64,000 nucleotides of DNA. It comes from Hericium rajendrae (taxonomy: Eukaryota > Basidiomycota > Agaricomycetes > Russulales > Hericiaceae). The number at the start of each line of letters is the position of its first letter. Positions within the stretch are counted from its first letter, which is position 1. Location: NCBI GenBank assembly GCA_033439255.1, contig CM065886.1:62001-126000 (forward strand), given 5' to 3'. Positions 60,600 through 64,000 of this stretch are shown here, piece by piece. The translations under genes and the position numbers were made by a program. The notes beneath the pieces were generated by a model. The model ran no database searches. It was given only the letters and a program-made list of their open reading frames with translations, and was not told the origin of the DNA.

Positions 60600-63240
60600 G
60601 TCGGGATCTTCCTTTCCTGGATATGCGCCGCTTCTTCGGCTCTTGCCACACGACCATCAAAGATTTCAAACATTCAGTTTCTTCAGTCTTTTGCTGCTTG
60701 CATCCCACGGACAAGTCAGCTTAAATAACCTCTATCTTTTTCTTTGTCGAATGATTACACAGATAGGATGGTTCAGGGCGTGAGTTGCTTATCTTTCCGA
60801 ATACCACGTCGGCTTGCTCATCTCATGATATCATTGCAAGATCAACCAATTTCAATGTCTTCAACGTAGCCAAGATCGTTGCTGTCGTTAACCTAGCCTT
60901 TTCGAGTCATCGAGAAAGTCGATGGTCCTATCGAGCTTCACCTCACGCGGACTGGGCTCCTTATTATTTTGCAATGGATCCCACGGCAGCTTATATGCGC
61001 GCTATGATGCGACTCAGCTTTGGGCGCCGCGTCTCTACGATCGAAATTACACGTAAAGCGATGAAGTGGACAAGTAAGTCTCCTGAACACGTCGCGAGAT
61101 CAGCTACTGCTCGATGATTCGCCGCTGCCCTTCAGTCGCCAGCATATACTGTGTATGTGTTCGTCAGCCCGAAGCCTCCAATCTCAAGTACCTTAAAACC
61201 AGCAGCAAGCGCCATTTAGACCGTCGTGGCGCGTCTTTTCTAGCTATGCATCTGATACGATTTCATAGCGAATGACGAGGTACCTGTCATTTCAGGAACG
61301 CGCTGCAGATTGAAGGTCGTCTACAGAGATGGACAGATGCTGTCCGGGTGCGGCCGTGCCTGGACGTCCCGGCAATCTTATATCCAGTTTCTAGCCGCGC
61401 TGGTGCGCGCCCCTCGACGAGATCATGCTTTTCTAGTGAGCACCGAACCTTGCGGGATGGAGCTAACTCTTCGCTACAGCGCCCGGTTCTGCATAAACAT
61501 TTGTCTGATTCGTTGCCTTGTACATAACTGGGTGATGTTTGGATATAGACGCCTTCGTCTGCCTCTCATTTATATCCGTGCACGCTCGCAATCTCGCGCG
61601 CACTCAATCCTTCTCCTTGCCTGGCTGCCACCGTTCGTCTCCCACGGACAATGGCCAGCTCCTTGTCATCTGTCACCTTCATCGCTCTCTTTGTTGAGAC
61701 CCTCGCCTATGGTATGGCCCACGCCGTCGTTGCGCCCTCATCCGACTCACGTCATGTTCGCATTTGAAGGATTGGCGCTGGCGATGGGCTTTGCCACGGT
61801 CATGGTCCTGTCCCGCCCGGAAGCAGAGGGACCGGCGCAACATCGTCACCTAATCGCGGTACTGTGTCTGATGCTGATGGTCGCAACACCGGTGAGCGCA
61901 TCGATGCCTGTCTTTCGCAGGGAAATTGACTACTACGGCGGCATCTAGCACATCGTCGTCTCGTTCATTCGCGCGTTCCGCGCCTTTGTGCGTGCGCCTT
62001 CGCACGGCGCCGGAAACCCCGATGAGAACATATTCAATGAAGACTTCTTGCTGAATGCAAAGAGCATATTGTTCGTCCTACAAACCCTCCTGGGCGACAG
62101 CGTCAACGTAAGCACGCCTGCCCCACCATCAAAGTATACCCCAATCAAAGGCCATCCTGACACCGGGCTGCTTCTAACAGATCTGGCGATTCTATGTGAT
62201 CTACCACAGAACGTTCAAGCACATTATCGCCCCATGCATCATGATGATCTCCGGCTTTGGTCAGTCTCCGGCGCTCTGCATCTTCCGCCCTCACTGACCG
62301 CCCACAGTCTGCGGCTGCATAACAGTCTCCGGCCCCGCACACATGGCCTCGCTCTTCACCTCCATCGGCCACTGGGCCGAAGCCTACGAGTCCCTCATGA
62401 TGCTCACAAACATCTACTGCACCGGTGCGCACCCGCCCGCCCGCCCATCCCACCCCGCCTAACGCGCCGCAGTGGCGGTATCATACAAGATCTCCCGCGC
62501 GCCGCACTTCCGCGCCCGCGACAGCCCCGCGCGCGCCGCATTTGTGCTCATCGCGGAGACGGGGCTGCTCTACACCTCCAACCTCGCGGTCTGCCTCGCG
62601 CTCTACGTCGCGCGCTCCCCCGCGGCGCTCATCGCGATCGACCTCGTCCCGCCCCTCGTCGTGCGTCCGCTTCCCGTCTCCGCGTGCATGCTTGCTGACG
62701 CTGTGGGCAGCCGTGTATATTCTGCTTCATGATCCTGCAGGCGCAGCTCGGTCGCGCGGCGGCGCCCGACGCGGAGGCGGCGGTGTTCTCGATCGACACG
62801 CTACGTGCAGGGGCAGGCGACGACGCGGGCGCAGTGTGGTCGGGAATGGCGTGCGCGCTGATGAAGGACAGCGCGTCTCTCTCGTCGGCGAACGCGCAAG
62901 GATGCGATATTCACCCGACGTGAAGGCCCGGTACGCATGCCCGTTGCGGACACGAAGATACAAGCACGAGGGTTTCGCCAGGAGCGCATGTCGGCGAGGC
63001 GACGACGGCGCCGTCGGGTGAAGGCCGAGCACAATTTCGCCCTCCCAGGTCAAGGCCGCCCGGCTCTGCACGATCTGGCTTTCCAGCTCCAACGAGGACG
63101 ACGGCGACAGCGACAGCGGTGGATAGAATCCCGGCTGTGTCGCAAGGAGCTGGTCGGGCACGGACCCCTTGTGCTTGATTTATAGGTTATCCATTTCGCG
63201 GTCCCCAACTAACTAACACAGTGTCTTTCCGCTAACGGGT
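60600..63240. repeat. Segmental duplication, copy B (right part)
   Basis: Together with about 53.64-53.79 kb it matches 44.9-47.6 kb. The left end begins exactly at the transposon's target duplication, so the transposon landed inside this copy after the duplication. Confidence 0.75.
61651..62923 (+). CDS. Multi-pass membrane protein, paralogue B
   Basis: The start MASSLSSVTFIALFVETLAYG and all intron positions correspond to paralogue A (46123-47450). Segments include GLALAMGFATVMVLSRPEAEG, HIVVSFIRAFRAFVRAP, LQTLLGDSVN|IWRFYVIYHR, YESLMMLTNIYCT, FVLIAETGLLYTSNLAVCLALYVARSP and the last exon PCIFCFMILQAQLGRAA to the stop at 62923. No stop or frameshift is seen. The C-terminal tail differs most from A, including loss of the QIQIEREEEEHY region. 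It belongs to the same uncharacterised basidiomycete seven-span family. Confidence 0.8.
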
Positions 63241-64000
63241 AGCACTGCATAGCCATATTCTCAGAAAGGCCCTGTTGAAATGCATACCACCGTTATTTAT
63301 GGCCAACGAAACGTCTCATGCTGCAGCTTCGTTCTCACAAGTGATGAATAGCTATGCGCTGCCGCAGCGCGCCTTGCGCGACATTCAACCGTTTTCCCAC
63401 TGCACGTACTGTTCAGCAGCGCCAGTCGTAGCCCTCATCACTGTATCACGTCTCCCAACGCGTACTGTAAGTGCCCACGACCGTCTAAGACCGACAGGAA
63501 CGACGCATGCCGCGTTTCATCGCCGACCGAAGACGAGGCGGGCGGGATGGTGCTCAGAGCGCGACGGCATCCCGCCTGGCCGCCAGACACGTCGGTCGGC
63601 TTGCACGCAACTCCGCCCACCGCGCGGATGCTAGGTAGGCACATACGACCGTCTACCCCGCAGCGCGAACGATGAGGAAAGACGTGCTCGTCTGCACATG
63701 CACGCCAGGACGGCACACGCAGCCGCCCACCCGTGCGCTCGAGACAGCACGGCCCTGGCGTGCTCGAAATCGCGCGCGTCCTCACGCCGGATGCGGGCGC
63801 AACGAGATGTGGGCGCATACGGGTAGAGGCGTTGTGCACGCTCGGGCTGTCAGTGCGCGGGTGCTTGCGCTTACCGCAGAAGGCGCGCGAGGACGGCCAC
63901 TGCCAACCGAAAACAAGACGGGGAGGAGCTGGCCTTGTCGGAGAGCTGGACATGTGCGGATGTAAAGGAACGAGCCAAGCGCATTGCGCCTCAGGATCGT
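62924..64000. other. GC-rich end of window, no gene seen
   Basis: Overlapping GC-rich open frames on both strands without motifs. To about 63240 the sequence still follows duplication copy A. Confidence 0.4.

Overview
The window is nuclear DNA of a filamentous basidiomycete (Agaricomycetes-like). Genes carry several short introns (about 45-70 bp, GT-AG, one GC-AG). Recognisable genes are fungal (chitin synthase chaperone Chs7, Zn2Cys6 regulator, Mdm35, an expanded G-alpha). The transposons are of fungal types. All exon joins below were made by hand from splice signals and reading-frame continuity; no database search was run.

Layout. 1-1960 is AT-rich repeat DNA. 1961-7682 is a Penelope-like retroelement (PLE) without a visible GIY-YIG nuclease, its repeated pseudo-LTRs (three copies) and a 7-bp minisatellite. 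Each pseudo-LTR holds a complete type I hammerhead ribozyme. The last pseudo-LTR abuts the broken end of a LINE (7684-10429, minus) through a GGGTT tract. 11333-13606 is an Rrn5-like gene. 13888-18833 is a complete hAT transposon with perfect TIRs and 8-bp target duplication, an intact 842-aa transposase and a second gene for a small membrane protein. 19241-39667 is mostly a core-gene block: chs7, the exosome subunit rrp43, smc5, a G-alpha, a Zn2Cys6 factor, an arg-methyltransferase (Rmt2-like) pseudogene, mdm35 and vps29. 40981-43120 is an EH-like/proline-rich gene. 45.0-47.5 kb and 60.6-63.2 kb are two copies of a segmental duplication, each with an intact multi-pass membrane protein gene. 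Between them lie vps74/GOLPH3 (48304-49770), an orphan GC-rich gene (51970-53268) and a 6809-bp DNA transposon (53791-60599).

The strongest novelty candidates are: (1) the 6.8-kb transposon, whose single ten-exon gene reads through without a break to 1895 aa and fuses an N-terminal Ulp1-type SUMO protease, with its catalytic residues, to a large putative transposase, flanked by an exact 8-bp duplication; (2) the hAT element with a passenger membrane-protein gene; (3) the PLE with hammerhead ribozymes, a perfect heat-shock element and a canonical -1 frameshift signal, sitting on telomere-like GGGTT tracts. The duplicated block gives a natural empty-site comparison for element (1).
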